A model generated the notes under the pieces. It was not told where the DNA came from, did no database searches, and saw only the letters and a list, made by a program, of their open reading frames with translations. From positions 1 through 18,934 of the forward strand of contig MFGM01000008.1 of NCBI GenBank assembly GCA_001778275.1: a stretch of DNA of 18,934 nt. Direction: 5' to 3'. Below, in pieces: positions 1 through 7,086 of this stretch; position 1 is the stretch's first letter; every line of letters starts with the position of its first letter. This stretch comes from Candidatus Falkowbacteria bacterium RIFOXYC2_FULL_48_21 (GTDB lineage: Bacteria > Patescibacteriota > Patescibacteriia > UBA11705 > JABHMO01). The position numbers and the translations under genes are program-made.

Positions 1-44
1 ATCGGTGTTGAAGAGGTAACGTTGAGTCAAGTTGTTCTTTGACC

Positions 45-51
45 AAGGAGG
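45..51 (+). promoter_or_regulatory. Shine-Dalgarno for the first gene
   Basis: AAGGAGG lies 7 nt before the ATG at 59 and decides that start over an upstream in-frame TTG at 32. It is the only full-strength Shine-Dalgarno seen before any gene in this window. Confidence 0.85.
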
Positions 52-58
52 TGTGGCC

Positions 59-553
59 ATGGAATGTTTCGAAGTAACGATTGTGAAAGAAGAAAGACTG
101 CATTGTCCGTCACCGCTGGCGCAAGCGCATTTGCCCAGTCATGAAAGCATGCCGCGATTTTTACAATCGTTGCTGGCGCGATTTTGTGAGGAACGCGGAT
201 GCGAATTGCGTATCAAGTGGGTTGACTCATTTGACGGATTTGCGTCCAGCTTCCCATCGGACTATTTGAAGCTCGATTGCATTATCGTGGAGGTTCATCC
301 GCTGGCGGAAGAGTCACTGCTCGATGTTTGCGAGCTGGCGTTTGAACAAGGGCAAGGCGGTAAAATTATTTTTTGGGGCAGTCGCCACGTGCCCGGTTTT
401 GATTGGAACAAGGTTAAGGCGAAGCGACCGCACTTGTTGAGTGCACCGTTCATTGACGAAAAAACGGATATAACGGCAGCCTTAGCTATTGTTCAACGCG
501 TGCTTGAGTATAGTCTGCAACGACCCGAGCGCAGAAATCAAAAAAAAGATTAA
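59..553 (+). CDS. Hypothetical protein with receiver-like alpha/beta pattern
   Basis: A 164-residue soluble protein that I do not recognise. There is no signal peptide or membrane segment. The order of hydrophobic strands (LDCIIVEV, then GKIIFWG, then LLSAPF before a C-terminal helix) recalls a response-regulator receiver fold, but neither the usual acidic pocket pair nor the conserved lysine before the last helix is visible, so any such domain would be degenerate. The C-terminus is a basic tail (RPERRNQKKD). The start at 59 is fixed by the AAGGAGG at 45-51. A hairpin terminator follows 30 nt after the stop, so this is the last gene of whatever transcript enters from the left. The function is unknown; the receiver-like reading is inference at low confidence, while the gene itself is well supported. 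Confidence 0.75.
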   Translation: MECFEVTIVKEERLHCPSPLAQAHLPSHESMPRFLQSLLARFCEERGCELRIKWVDSFDGFASSFPSDYLKLDCIIVEVHPLAEESLLDVCELAFEQGQGGKIIFWGSRHVPGFDWNKVKAKRPHLLSAPFIDEKTDITAALAIVQRVLEYSLQRPERRNQKKD

Positions 554-583
554 TCCGCGCGCCCGCCACCCGAAACTTTATTC

Positions 584-618
584 AAAAAACTGCGCCCCTC
601 ATCGGCCGCAGTTTTTTT
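584..618 (+). terminator. Rho-independent terminator after the first gene
   Basis: AACTGCG pairs with CGCAGTT across a 12-nt loop. The arms are flanked by a run of A on the left and a run of seven T on the right, so it could work in both directions. It lies between the two converging genes. Confidence 0.85.
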
Positions 619-660
619 ATTCGTTTGTTTTGTTTATCCTCTTTCCCTTATTGCCCTCTT

Positions 661-724
661 CCGCCAGCCTCGACTAGACATTTGTTCATAAATTTTTTTT
701 TAAAAAGTCGAGTCTAGGCGGGCC
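661..724 (-). repeat. Palindromic repeat family, copy 1
   Basis: Read on the minus strand it starts GGCCCGCCTAGACTCGACT and ends GTCTAGTCGAGGCTGGCGG, so the two ends are imperfect inverted repeats (CCGCC...CTCGAC against GTCGAG...GGCGG) around an AT-rich middle. Both ends also carry CTAGAC/GTCTAG, which allows a second, shifted pairing. An almost identical unit follows 6 bp later. Similar ends recur at 8459-8493, 13357-13394 and 16798-16827. Confidence 0.75.
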
Positions 725-729
725 TTCTT

Positions 730-793
730 CCGCCAGCCTCGACTAGACACTTTTATAATAAAAGTCGGAATGTAGTCGAGTCTAGGCGGGCCC
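730..793 (-). repeat. Palindromic repeat family, copy 2 (tandem)
   Basis: It has the same ends as the unit at 661-724, but its middle is a different sequence that itself forms a hairpin (ACTTTTA / TAAAAGT). It lies 9 bp beyond the stop of rnj. There is no T-run after the outer stem, so it does not look like a standard terminator. The ends are conserved and the middle is not, which suggests a repeated element rather than a recent local duplication of the whole unit. Confidence 0.75.
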
Positions 794-802
794 TCTTGCG
801 TT

Positions 803-2620
803 CTAAACTTCAATAACGACAGGCATAATCATCGGTCGGCGTTTGGTTTTTTTGTACAAAAGTTCGCCGACTTTGTCGCGCAATTTGTTTTTCAGTTCGA
901 GCGGGTCAAATGTCGGACTTTTAATTTTGCCGGCCATTTTGCGTACCAGTTCGCGCGCTTCTTCGATTAATTCTCGGCTTTCTTTCATGTACACGAAACC
1001 GCGGGAAATAATATCCGGACTGCCGATCAGTTCGCCCGTTTTTTTCTTGACCGTGACAATGACCACGAACATGCCGTCCTCCGCCATCATGCGGCGATCG
1101 CGCAAAACAATGTTCGACACATCACCCACTCCGAGCCCGTCCACCATGACGTATTCGGTCGGCACTTTTTCCTCGGTCAAGCGGCCAAGCGTTTCATTGT
1201 TGCCGCGATAAAATTCGATCACTTGGCCATTCGAAGCGATGAAAATGTTTTCTTTCGGTACGCCCACGCTTTCCGCCAGCTGGCCGTGAATGCGGAGCAT
1301 GTAATGATTGGCCTCGATCGGTACGAAGAATTTCGGATTGAACAAACGAATCACCAGCTTCAAATCTTCTTGCTTCGCGTGTCCGCCGGCGTGAATATCC
1401 ATCATTTGATAGTGGTAAACTTTCGCTCCTTGCTTGTAGAATGAATCTTTCAGTGTTTGAATGGTGCGTTCATTGCCCGGAATCACGGACGAGCTGAAAA
1501 CAATGGCGTCGCCCTCGCGCACGGAAAGAAATTTGTGCTCCTTGTTGGCGATGCGATTCAAAACCGCGTTCTTTTCGCCCTGCGCGCCGGTGCCGATGAT
1601 AACAATTTTATTGTCCGGTAAGCGTTTCAAGTCCGCCTCTTCCAAAAAAGTGTCTTTCTGAAACTTCACGTAGCCGAGTTGGTGCGCGATTTCAATGTTC
1701 GAATTCATGCTCCGACCGTCGAGATAAACCTTGCGGCCAAACTTTTCCGCGGTGGTGATAATTTGTTGCACGCGGTTGATGAGCGAAGCGAACGTGCCGA
1801 AAATAATGCGGCCGGTCGCTTCTTGAAATATCTGTTCAATGGAATGCGTGATTTCGCCTTCGGAAATTTGGTGGCCGCGGTGTTCCGCATCCGTGCTGTC
1901 GGCCAATAGGGCCAAAACGCGCCGCGCGCCAATCTGGGCGATGCGACCGAGATCGATCGGTTTGTCATTGATCGGACTTAAGTCCACTTTGAAATCGCCC
2001 GTGTGCACGATCGGTCCGACCGGCGTATGTACGACCACGCCAAAGCTGTCCGGAATGTTGTGGTTGACGCGAAAAAATTCCGCGTTAAACGCGCCGAGCT
2101 TCACCTTGTCGGTATCGGGGTCAATCACGCGGAGATCGAGTGGCGCTTTTTTGTATTCTTCGTGCCGCTTTTTGATCAATCCGGCCGTGAGGGCGGCGGT
2201 ATAAATCGGCGGATTACCCAGTTCCGGCGCCAAATGCGAAATCGCGCCAATGTGGTCGTAGTGGCCGTGGGTAATAATGATGCCGCGGATTTTTTTCAAC
2301 TTATCTTTCAAATAAGTTATATCCGGAATAATGTAATCAATGCCCGGCATGTCTTCTTCCGGAAACTGGAGACCCATGTCGATAATGACAATGTCCTCCT
2401 CATATTCGAGTACGGTCATGTTGCGGCCCACTTCTTCGAGTCCGCCCATAACCATGAGGCGCAGTTTGCCGAATTGCGGAGCGGCCGGCCCACTCGAACT
2501 TTTGGCGGGCATCGCCGATAAAGCGCCGGATTGTCCGGCTATGGTTGGTTTGTTAAATGGACGGCTTGGTCCTCTTTGTCCATGGCCGTGTCGGCCGCGG
2601 GAGTGATGTTTGTAGATCAT
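803..2620 (-). CDS. rnj: Ribonuclease J
   Basis: A 605-residue metallo-beta-lactamase/beta-CASP ribonuclease. Family members act as 5'-3' exonuclease and endonuclease in rRNA maturation and mRNA decay, using two metal ions. The metal site is intact: HGHYDH at residues 118-123, His187 in VNHNIPDS, and HTGDF at 206-210; LADST at 239-243 opens the beta-CASP part, and the C-terminal domain reaches the end. The first ~50 residues are a basic, Gly/His/Arg/Pro-rich tail, probably disordered and RNA-binding, longer than in typical Firmicutes RNase J. The start is the ATG at 2618-2620, with no Shine-Dalgarno before it. It lies downstream of the binding-protein gene on the same strand but is separated from it by a 270 bp repeat-filled gap, so cotranscription is uncertain. 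Confidence 0.95.
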   Translation of the reverse strand: MIYKHHSRGRHGHGQRGPSRPFNKPTIAGQSGALSAMPAKSSSGPAAPQFGKLRLMVMGGLEEVGRNMTVLEYEEDIVIIDMGLQFPEEDMPGIDYIIPDITYLKDKLKKIRGIIITHGHYDHIGAISHLAPELGNPPIYTAALTAGLIKKRHEEYKKAPLDLRVIDPDTDKVKLGAFNAEFFRVNHNIPDSFGVVVHTPVGPIVHTGDFKVDLSPINDKPIDLGRIAQIGARRVLALLADSTDAEHRGHQISEGEITHSIEQIFQEATGRIIFGTFASLINRVQQIITTAEKFGRKVYLDGRSMNSNIEIAHQLGYVKFQKDTFLEEADLKRLPDNKIVIIGTGAQGEKNAVLNRIANKEHKFLSVREGDAIVFSSSVIPGNERTIQTLKDSFYKQGAKVYHYQMMDIHAGGHAKQEDLKLVIRLFNPKFFVPIEANHYMLRIHGQLAESVGVPKENIFIASNGQVIEFYRGNNETLGRLTEEKVPTEYVMVDGLGVGDVSNIVLRDRRMMAEDGMFVVIVTVKKKTGELIGSPDIISRGFVYMKESRELIEEARELVRKMAGKIKSPTFDPLELKNKLRDKVGELLYKKTKRRPMIMPVVIEV

Positions 2621-2623
2621 AGA

Positions 2624-2878
2624 TAGTTGTAAGTTGAAAGATTTAAGTTATAAGGAAAGGAAGGGGGTGAAGTGTCGGTTGTACTGAAGCGCGCCTCCGT
2701 TAACGGAGTCAGTTTGTGGATTTTTGGGATAAGTTGTTGCCAAAGGATGACCCGTTCTTTGGCGGAGAAGATTAAGGTTGCAAGAACAAGAAAACGGGGA
2801 CGCGAAAGATTAAAAAAATTATTCTTTCGTTTCTCGCAATATTTGATACTTACAACTTATAACTGACAACTTTCAACT
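2624..2878. repeat. Inverted-repeat spacer with GTTGTAAGTTG-type arms
   Basis: This gap between rnj and the binding-protein gene holds no convincing gene. Its left end (2626-2654) is made of near-repeats of GTTGTAAGTTGAAAG and AAGTTATAAG; its right end (2848-2878) carries the reverse complement of the same words in shuffled order. Inside are a perfect 14-nt palindrome CTCCGTTAACGGAG at 2695-2708 and a short hairpin CGAAAGA/TCTTTCG near 2801-2828. The arms stop about 4 bp from the rnj start and 11 bp from the preceding stop. I found no confident promoter in it. Confidence 0.6.
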
Positions 2879-2889
2879 CCCGCTTTTTG

Positions 2890-4833
2890 TTATTTCCCCC
2901 AGTTTCTGTCCGTCTTGATGTACCAATCGCTGACCTGCGCCAGGCGGTTGGCCGGAGTGATGATTTTGGCGATATTGAAGCCTTTGATTTTTTTGCTTTG
3001 CGGGTACGTGTAGGTCGGATTGAACAAGAAAATCGCCGGAACGGATTCGGATAATAGTTTGTCGAACTTTTGATATTTTTCCGCGCGCTGTTTTTCATCG
3101 CTAATGCGACGCGCATCTTCGAGAAGTTTGTCCATGTCCGGATTGCTAAACGAGGTTAGATTCAACCCCGGGTAGGTGCGCTGGCTGCTGTGCCAAAAGG
3201 GATATGGGTCAGGATCAAGCCCAAGAATTTGACCGATAAGCAGCGCATCATAATCACGATTTTTGATAACATCCTGAACTTTTTCCGGCGCGATAACGAC
3301 AATGTTAACCTTGACGCCGATTTGTTGCCAATCCTTCTGCAGTTCGCCGGCCACTTTTACCGTTTCCGGTTGATTCACAGTCGTGAGATTGAATTCGAGG
3401 TAGCGAGTTTTAAATTTGCGCACCGGATAGGCGTAAGCCTCAGTGGCCGGTTCCGGTGATTGCGAGCTTGGCGAAGCAGTCTCCTTGACTTCCGGATTGG
3501 CGTCTGTCGGCTTTGTCGGTTCTTCCTTCTTTGTCACTTCGTAATTGTCCAGCGTCCAGCCGGCTTTATCCAATTCGGTTTTCGCATGCGCGATATTGTA
3601 CGGATACTTTACGGTCTCCGGATTGTAGCCGAGCGATCCGGGGAGGATGCAGGAATCAATGATTTGCGCTTCGGCGTTCAAAACTTCGTTGACGATTTTT
3701 TCTTTGTTCACTGCGTGGGACAATATTTTTCTGATTGCCACGTCCTTTAGAACCGGATTTTTGTCGATATTGAAAAACACAGCCGTATATTGCGGCACTT
3801 GCAGCAAGTGGAAGTTTAAGTTGCGATTATTGATAATGCGGGCTCGAATTTCTTTCGGTAAATAACTGATACCATCCACCTTTTTGTTGTTTAACGCCTC
3901 CACCGCCTGCTCAAAGCTGTCATGAAATTTGAAACTGATTTCTTCTATGTGTGGTATGGCGACAAAGTAGGCTTCATTACGTTCAATGTTGAAGGTTTTT
4001 ACCTTGCCAAATTTATTTTTTACCAATGATTTGAATTTGTATGGTCCGGAGCCGATCGGTTTTAAATTGTATTCCGCCAGCAACATGTCGGCGGTGGAAA
4101 CATTTTTCCAAATATGCTCCGGTAAAATACCAAGCGCCAAATTTTCCAAAAAAGGCGCGAACGGTTGGGGTAATCTGAATCGCACGGTACGATCGTCAAT
4201 TTTTTCTGTCACCACACCGTTGAAGGTGTAGTAAAGTCTGGTGATGCGGGCGCTATCGGCGATGCGGGCGAAGGTAAACATCACATCATCGGCCGTTAGT
4301 TTTTCTCCATCGTGCCACAGGATGTTCTCACGCAATTTGATCGTGTAGGTGAGTTGATCGGGGCTGATTTCGTAGCTTTCAGCTAAATCTTTTTCCAGAC
4401 CGTTGGCGCCGATTTTGAAAAAACCGGAGAAAATTAAGCCGGAAATATCCAGGTCAACATCGTTGCCTGGGGCAAAGAGGGGATTGATATAGCGAGGTGA
4501 GCCGATGAGCCCTTCGGTATAAACGCCGCCGTCCTGCGGAACTAAATGGGAATTTTGTAAGTAGATGTTTAGCAATAGCGCGGTTGCACAAATGATGATC
4601 ACGCCGCAAAAAACGCGCACAATCGTGTTTTCCGCAGGCGAAAGATATTTGCCGACGAATCCGAGCTTGTGCAGTGACAAGGAGGCTTTCGCGCCAATCA
4701 CTTTTTGTACCAGTCTTTCGTCATGGAATCGAAAATCTTGCACCAGTCGTCGGTGCGCTTTTTTCTTTCGCCAAAAGCGAAAAATCAAAAAAAAGTTTTT
4801 CAGGCTGGCTGAGATTTTTTTCAGCAAAGGCAC
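2890..4833 (-). CDS. Membrane-anchored peptide-type ABC solute-binding protein (family 5)
   Basis: A 647-residue protein of the DppA/OppA-like extracellular solute-binding family 5 (SBP_bac_5), which captures peptides or similar ligands outside the membrane. Family signs are YINPLFAPGNDVDLDISGLIFSG near residues 115-137 (shown in parts: YINPLF, DLDISGLIF), LTADDVMFTF at 179-188, GSGPY at 261-265 and the closing YPFWHSSQ / NPDMDKLL segment. Instead of a lipoprotein signal it has about 70 basic cytoplasmic residues and one membrane helix at roughly 71-92. A Pro/Glu/Thr/Ser-rich linker at about 434-468 splits the second lobe. The start is a GTG at 4831-4833, 58 nt after secG, without a Shine-Dalgarno. 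No permease or ATPase gene is nearby, so it is an orphan here and its ligand and partner are unknown. Confidence 0.88.
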   Translation of the reverse strand: MPLLKKISASLKNFFLIFRFWRKKKAHRRLVQDFRFHDERLVQKVIGAKASLSLHKLGFVGKYLSPAENTIVRVFCGVIIICATALLLNIYLQNSHLVPQDGGVYTEGLIGSPRYINPLFAPGNDVDLDISGLIFSGFFKIGANGLEKDLAESYEISPDQLTYTIKLRENILWHDGEKLTADDVMFTFARIADSARITRLYYTFNGVVTEKIDDRTVRFRLPQPFAPFLENLALGILPEHIWKNVSTADMLLAEYNLKPIGSGPYKFKSLVKNKFGKVKTFNIERNEAYFVAIPHIEEISFKFHDSFEQAVEALNNKKVDGISYLPKEIRARIINNRNLNFHLLQVPQYTAVFFNIDKNPVLKDVAIRKILSHAVNKEKIVNEVLNAEAQIIDSCILPGSLGYNPETVKYPYNIAHAKTELDKAGWTLDNYEVTKKEEPTKPTDANPEVKETASPSSQSPEPATEAYAYPVRKFKTRYLEFNLTTVNQPETVKVAGELQKDWQQIGVKVNIVVIAPEKVQDVIKNRDYDALLIGQILGLDPDPYPFWHSSQRTYPGLNLTSFSNPDMDKLLEDARRISDEKQRAEKYQKFDKLLSESVPAIFLFNPTYTYPQSKKIKGFNIAKIITPANRLAQVSDWYIKTDRNWGK

Positions 4834-4862
4834 AATGAGGTGATAGTATTTAGAAGAAGAAT

Positions 4863-4888
4863 GTCGCCGCCGATCGAAGGCGGGCGAG
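4863..4888 (-). repeat. Possible degenerate palindromic repeat in the secG downstream gap
   Basis: On the minus strand CTCGCCCGCCTTCGA is followed by TCGGCGGCG, giving a short hairpin (CCGCC/GGCGG). CCCGCCTTCGA is intermediate between the ends of the repeats at 661-793 and at 16798. It could also be chance or a weak attenuator between secG and the next gene. Confidence 0.3.
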
Positions 4889-4891
4889 TGC

Positions 4892-5119
4892 TTAGGCGCG
4901 CAACAGGATATTGGCGAGAGATGCGCCCAAGAATAATATAGTGAAGATGATAGTTAAAAGGAATAGATTTTTTTCCATGCCGCGTTTGGTGCGGTAAACA
5001 TTGGAAACTTCACTGCCGCCAAAAACGCCGGATAAACCGCCACCCTTATTTTGCAGCAAAATTAAACCAATCAGGCCGACTGCGAATACGACTTGAACAA
5101 CAGTTAAAATTTTTTCCAT
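4892..5119 (-). CDS. secG: Preprotein translocase subunit SecG
   Basis: A 75-residue inner-membrane protein, the small auxiliary subunit of the SecYEG channel that eases SecA-driven protein export. Two membrane helices are clear (about residues 3-23 and 51-72), separated by the family's cytoplasmic loop with LLQNKGGGLSGVFGGS and the basic YRTKRG. The length matches the family. The frame is open further upstream to a TTG at 5191, but the family begins at MEKILTVVQ, so the ATG at 5117-5119 is chosen; there is no Shine-Dalgarno. The transcript starts from the promoter at 5259-5287 and probably continues into the binding-protein gene 58 nt downstream. Confidence 0.93.
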   Translation of the reverse strand: MEKILTVVQVVFAVGLIGLILLQNKGGGLSGVFGGSEVSNVYRTKRGMEKNLFLLTIIFTILFLGASLANILLRA

Positions 5120-5258
5120 AGCATTGAATTGGATGGTGGTGCGCGGTGTGTAGACGCTGGAATGCGGTAAAGGGATTATTGCAAGTGCCAATTTCCATTT
5201 ACCGAACCGGCTTCTATGTCCCCGGCACTATTTCCCATGTATTATTAGAACAATTACG

Positions 5259-5287
5259 AGTATAGCAGATCGCAATCGAGCTGTCAA
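5259..5287 (-). promoter_or_regulatory. Sigma-70 promoter for secG
   Basis: On the minus strand TTGACA (5282-5287) is followed after exactly 17 nt by TATACT (5259-5264), preceded by the extended -10 bases TGC. It implies a leader of about 130 nt before the secG ATG, within which AGTGCC and GGCACT could pair. Confidence 0.85.
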
Positions 5288-5319
5288 CAGTTTGTTGTAT
5301 TTTCGTTGATTGACTTGTG

Positions 5320-5328
5320 TGTTATAAT
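5320..5328 (+). promoter_or_regulatory. Extended -10 promoter for the dsbA-like/por transcript
   Basis: TGTTATAAT is a perfect extended -10 element about 22 nt before the chosen start at 5350. No good -35 is placed 16-18 nt upstream, as is common for extended -10 promoters. It stands back to back with the secG promoter. Confidence 0.65.
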
Positions 5329-5349
5329 GTAGGGGGTAAAAATGAAGAA

Positions 5350-6063
5350 ATGGATAATGGATTATTGGTGAATAAAAAACCATGGTATAAGCGCCGCCTT
5401 GTGGTTGCTGTTTTGATTTTAGCCGTTTTATTTATCACTTTTGGTTCACTGTTCCTTTATCAAGCGGTCCAGGTTTACGACGAGATCAAAGCCGGCACGT
5501 TCATGGGGCAGGCGGAATCTGCGCCATATGACATGAAAGCCTTGGTTGATCCCATGAGTCCTAATGTTGGCGCGGCAACAGCACCGGTGGTGATAGTAGA
5601 GTTCGGCGATTTCAATTGTTCGCAGGGGCGCAAAGCCATGCCGGCGGTGAAGCAGATGCTGGCCAAATATGGCGACAAAGTGAATTTTTATTGGCGCAAT
5701 TTTCCGGTGATTGCCGATAGTTCGGCGGCCTTTGCCAAGGCCGGCGTTTGTGCGAATCAGCAGGGCAAGTTTTGGTTGTATCACGACCTTGTGCTTAGTG
5801 GTGCGGTATCCGTATTCCCGGAGTTGACCAAGGTCTTGCCTACGCTCGGAATTGACATGGTTAAGTACGATAAGTGCATGTTGAACAAGTTAACAGCGGC
5901 GCAAATTAAGAAGGATTATTACGCGGCCACGGGTGCCGGCGTGAGCGGCACACCAACCTTTTTCATCAACGGTTACAAGCTTCAGGGCGCATTGCCTTTT
6001 GAGGCGTGGGAACAAATCGTCAAAAAGCTTACTGCGACATATGAAAAAAAATCTGGAAATTAG
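5350..6063 (+). CDS. DsbA/BdbD-like thioredoxin-fold membrane protein lacking the CXXC pair
   Basis: A 237-residue protein with a basic N-terminus, one membrane helix at about 18-39 and an extracytoplasmic DsbA/BdbD-type thioredoxin domain. The family signs are EFGDFNC at 84-90, FYWRNFP at 113-119, GKFWLYHD at 139-146 and the cis-proline segment VSGTPTFFING at 198-208. The active site reads CSQG at 90-93: the first cysteine is present but the second is glycine, so it cannot act as a normal dithiol oxidase. Other cysteines are 134 and 176. The start at 5350 is chosen because the 5317 GTG lies on the promoter; a weak GGGGG precedes it at 5332-5336. The gene overlaps porG by 23 nt, implying translational coupling. 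Its client could be the cysteine-rich secreted protein later in the operon (inference). Confidence 0.85.
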   Translation: MDNGLLVNKKPWYKRRLVVAVLILAVLFITFGSLFLYQAVQVYDEIKAGTFMGQAESAPYDMKALVDPMSPNVGAATAPVVIVEFGDFNCSQGRKAMPAVKQMLAKYGDKVNFYWRNFPVIADSSAAFAKAGVCANQQGKFWLYHDLVLSGAVSVFPELTKVLPTLGIDMVKYDKCMLNKLTAAQIKKDYYAATGAGVSGTPTFFINGYKLQGALPFEAWEQIVKKLTATYEKKSGN

Positions 6064-6595
6064 ACTGCACGGACGCGGCGGACAGGGCACGGTGACGGCG
6101 GCGGAGATTTTGGCATTGGCCGCGTTCCATGACGGCAAATACGCGCAAGCGTTTCCCAGTTTCGGCGTGGAACGGCGCGGCGCGCCGATTATGGCTTTTT
6201 GCCGTATAGGGATTGAGCCGATTCGTTTGCGAGAGCAAATTTATCAGCCGGACTATATTATTATTCAAGACGCTTCGCTCATTGGCACTGACCCGCAGGT
6301 AATGGTGGGGGCGGAAAAATGCCACGGCATTTTAATTAACAGCGAAAAAACAGATTGGCCGACTTTGAAAAATAAAAGGATTGTTTGCGTGCCGGCCACG
6401 AAGATTGCTTTGGACAAAATTGGCAAACCGTTTTTCAACACGCCGCTCGTCGGCGCGTTTGCGGCCATGAGTGACGCGGTCACGCTTGAGTCCTTGCGTG
6501 CGGCTTTGGCGGAGCAGTTCGGCCACAAGCCGGAGGTTGTTAAGGCGAATACGGCGGCAATGGAAGCCGCTTACGCCTTTGTAAAAGATCAGTAA
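6041..6595 (+). CDS. porG: Pyruvate:ferredoxin oxidoreductase, gamma subunit
   Basis: A 184-residue cytoplasmic subunit of 2-oxoacid:ferredoxin oxidoreductase, which converts pyruvate and CoA to acetyl-CoA, CO2 and reduced ferredoxin. The family signature GRGGQGTVTAAEIL is at about residues 10-23, followed by FPSFGVERRGAP and the closing FFNTPLVGAFAA segment. The length is normal for a separate gamma chain. The ATG at 6041 gives the family's N-terminus (MKKNLEIRLHG) and lies inside the end of the preceding gene, so it is probably translated by coupling. The four-gene gamma-delta-alpha-beta arrangement with separate chains is the four-subunit type known from archaea and Thermotoga. The pyruvate substrate is inferred from overall resemblance. 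Confidence 0.93.
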   Translation: MKKNLEIRLHGRGGQGTVTAAEILALAAFHDGKYAQAFPSFGVERRGAPIMAFCRIGIEPIRLREQIYQPDYIIIQDASLIGTDPQVMVGAEKCHGILINSEKTDWPTLKNKRIVCVPATKIALDKIGKPFFNTPLVGAFAAMSDAVTLESLRAALAEQFGHKPEVVKANTAAMEAAYAFVKDQ

Positions 6596-6620
6596 TTTTT
6601 AAAGATTTGTAGCGTAAAAG

Positions 6621-6810
6621 GAAGGGCAAAGAGCAAAGGGCAAGGGGCAAAAACAAGGGCAAGAATTAAAATAAAGTAAAAGTAATACATTTTTTTGCTT
6701 TGTTTAAGTGGTAGTGATCATTTTAAACCGGAAAATCAATAAAGTAATTTTTAACTTTAATTTTCTTTTTAGGCTTTTTTTTGCCCTTTGACCCTTGCCC
6801 CTTGCCCTTA
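6621..6810. repeat. MITE-like inverted-repeat element A (AAGGGCAA arms)
   Basis: The ~190 bp gap between porG and porD has no gene. It begins GAAGGGCAAAGAGCAAAGGG and ends TTGCCCTTA; the left arm is a run of variants of AAGGGCAA followed by A-rich words including AATTAAAATAAAGTAAAA, and the right arm (about 6740-6810) is its imperfect reverse complement. The middle is AT-rich and unpaired. The right end stops 6 bp before the porD ATG and leaves no Shine-Dalgarno. A similar element with the same termini lies at 8766-8947. Confidence 0.7.
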
Positions 6811-6816
6811 ATTTAT

Positions 6817-7086
6817 ATGCGATTCAACCTAGCCGTTAACCCCGGCACAACCAAAGAAAACAAGACCGGCAACTGGCGGACTGACGTGCCGGTTATTGAT
6901 CGTGACCGGTGCATCGCCTGCGGCGCTTGCGCCCGCGCTTGTCCCGAGGGATGTGTTTTTGTCGTCGGCGACAAGGCGCTCCAAGGAAAAGTTTTTTTTG
7001 AAAAAGATTTGGATTATTGCAAGGGGTGTGGGATTTGCGCGGAGGAATGTCCGGTGAAGTGTATAAAAATGATTTTGGAGGGCTAA
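6817..7086 (+). CDS. porD: Pyruvate:ferredoxin oxidoreductase, delta (ferredoxin) subunit
   Basis: An 89-residue 2[4Fe-4S] ferredoxin-type subunit that passes electrons from the catalytic subunits to free ferredoxin. Two complete CxxCxxCxxxCP motifs are visible: CIACGACARACP and CKGCGICAEECP. The preceding KTGNWRTDVPVIDRDRC stretch is typical of the delta subunit rather than of a free ferredoxin. The frame is open upstream through the repeat arm, but the family start and the end of the repeat both point to the ATG at 6817. The stop codon TAA at 7084-7086 coincides with the outer end of the inverted repeat that flanks the next gene. Confidence 0.93.
   Translation: MRFNLAVNPGTTKENKTGNWRTDVPVIDRDRCIACGACARACPEGCVFVVGDKALQGKVFFEKDLDYCKGCGICAEECPVKCIKMILEG

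Noticed and set aside
489..677. A 62-codon frame running through the terminator at 584-618
   Set aside because: It crosses a clear terminator and a repeat and has no start signal.
2003..2521. A 172-codon open frame antisense to rnj
   Set aside because: It is opposite the conserved metal-site region of RNase J and has no promoter or start signal.
2672..2866. A 64-codon frame in the gap between rnj and the binding-protein gene
   Set aside because: It starts without a ribosome site, ends inside the repeat arm, and its composition is not gene-like.
5120..5191. SecG extended to an upstream TTG
   Set aside because: The extra 24 residues are not like any SecG, and the family starts at MEKILTVVQ.
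5342..5371. A nine-codon frame (MKKWIMDYW) placed well behind GGGGG and overlapping the start of the dsbA-like gene
   Set aside because: Too short to support; kept only as a possible leader peptide if starts are mapped there.
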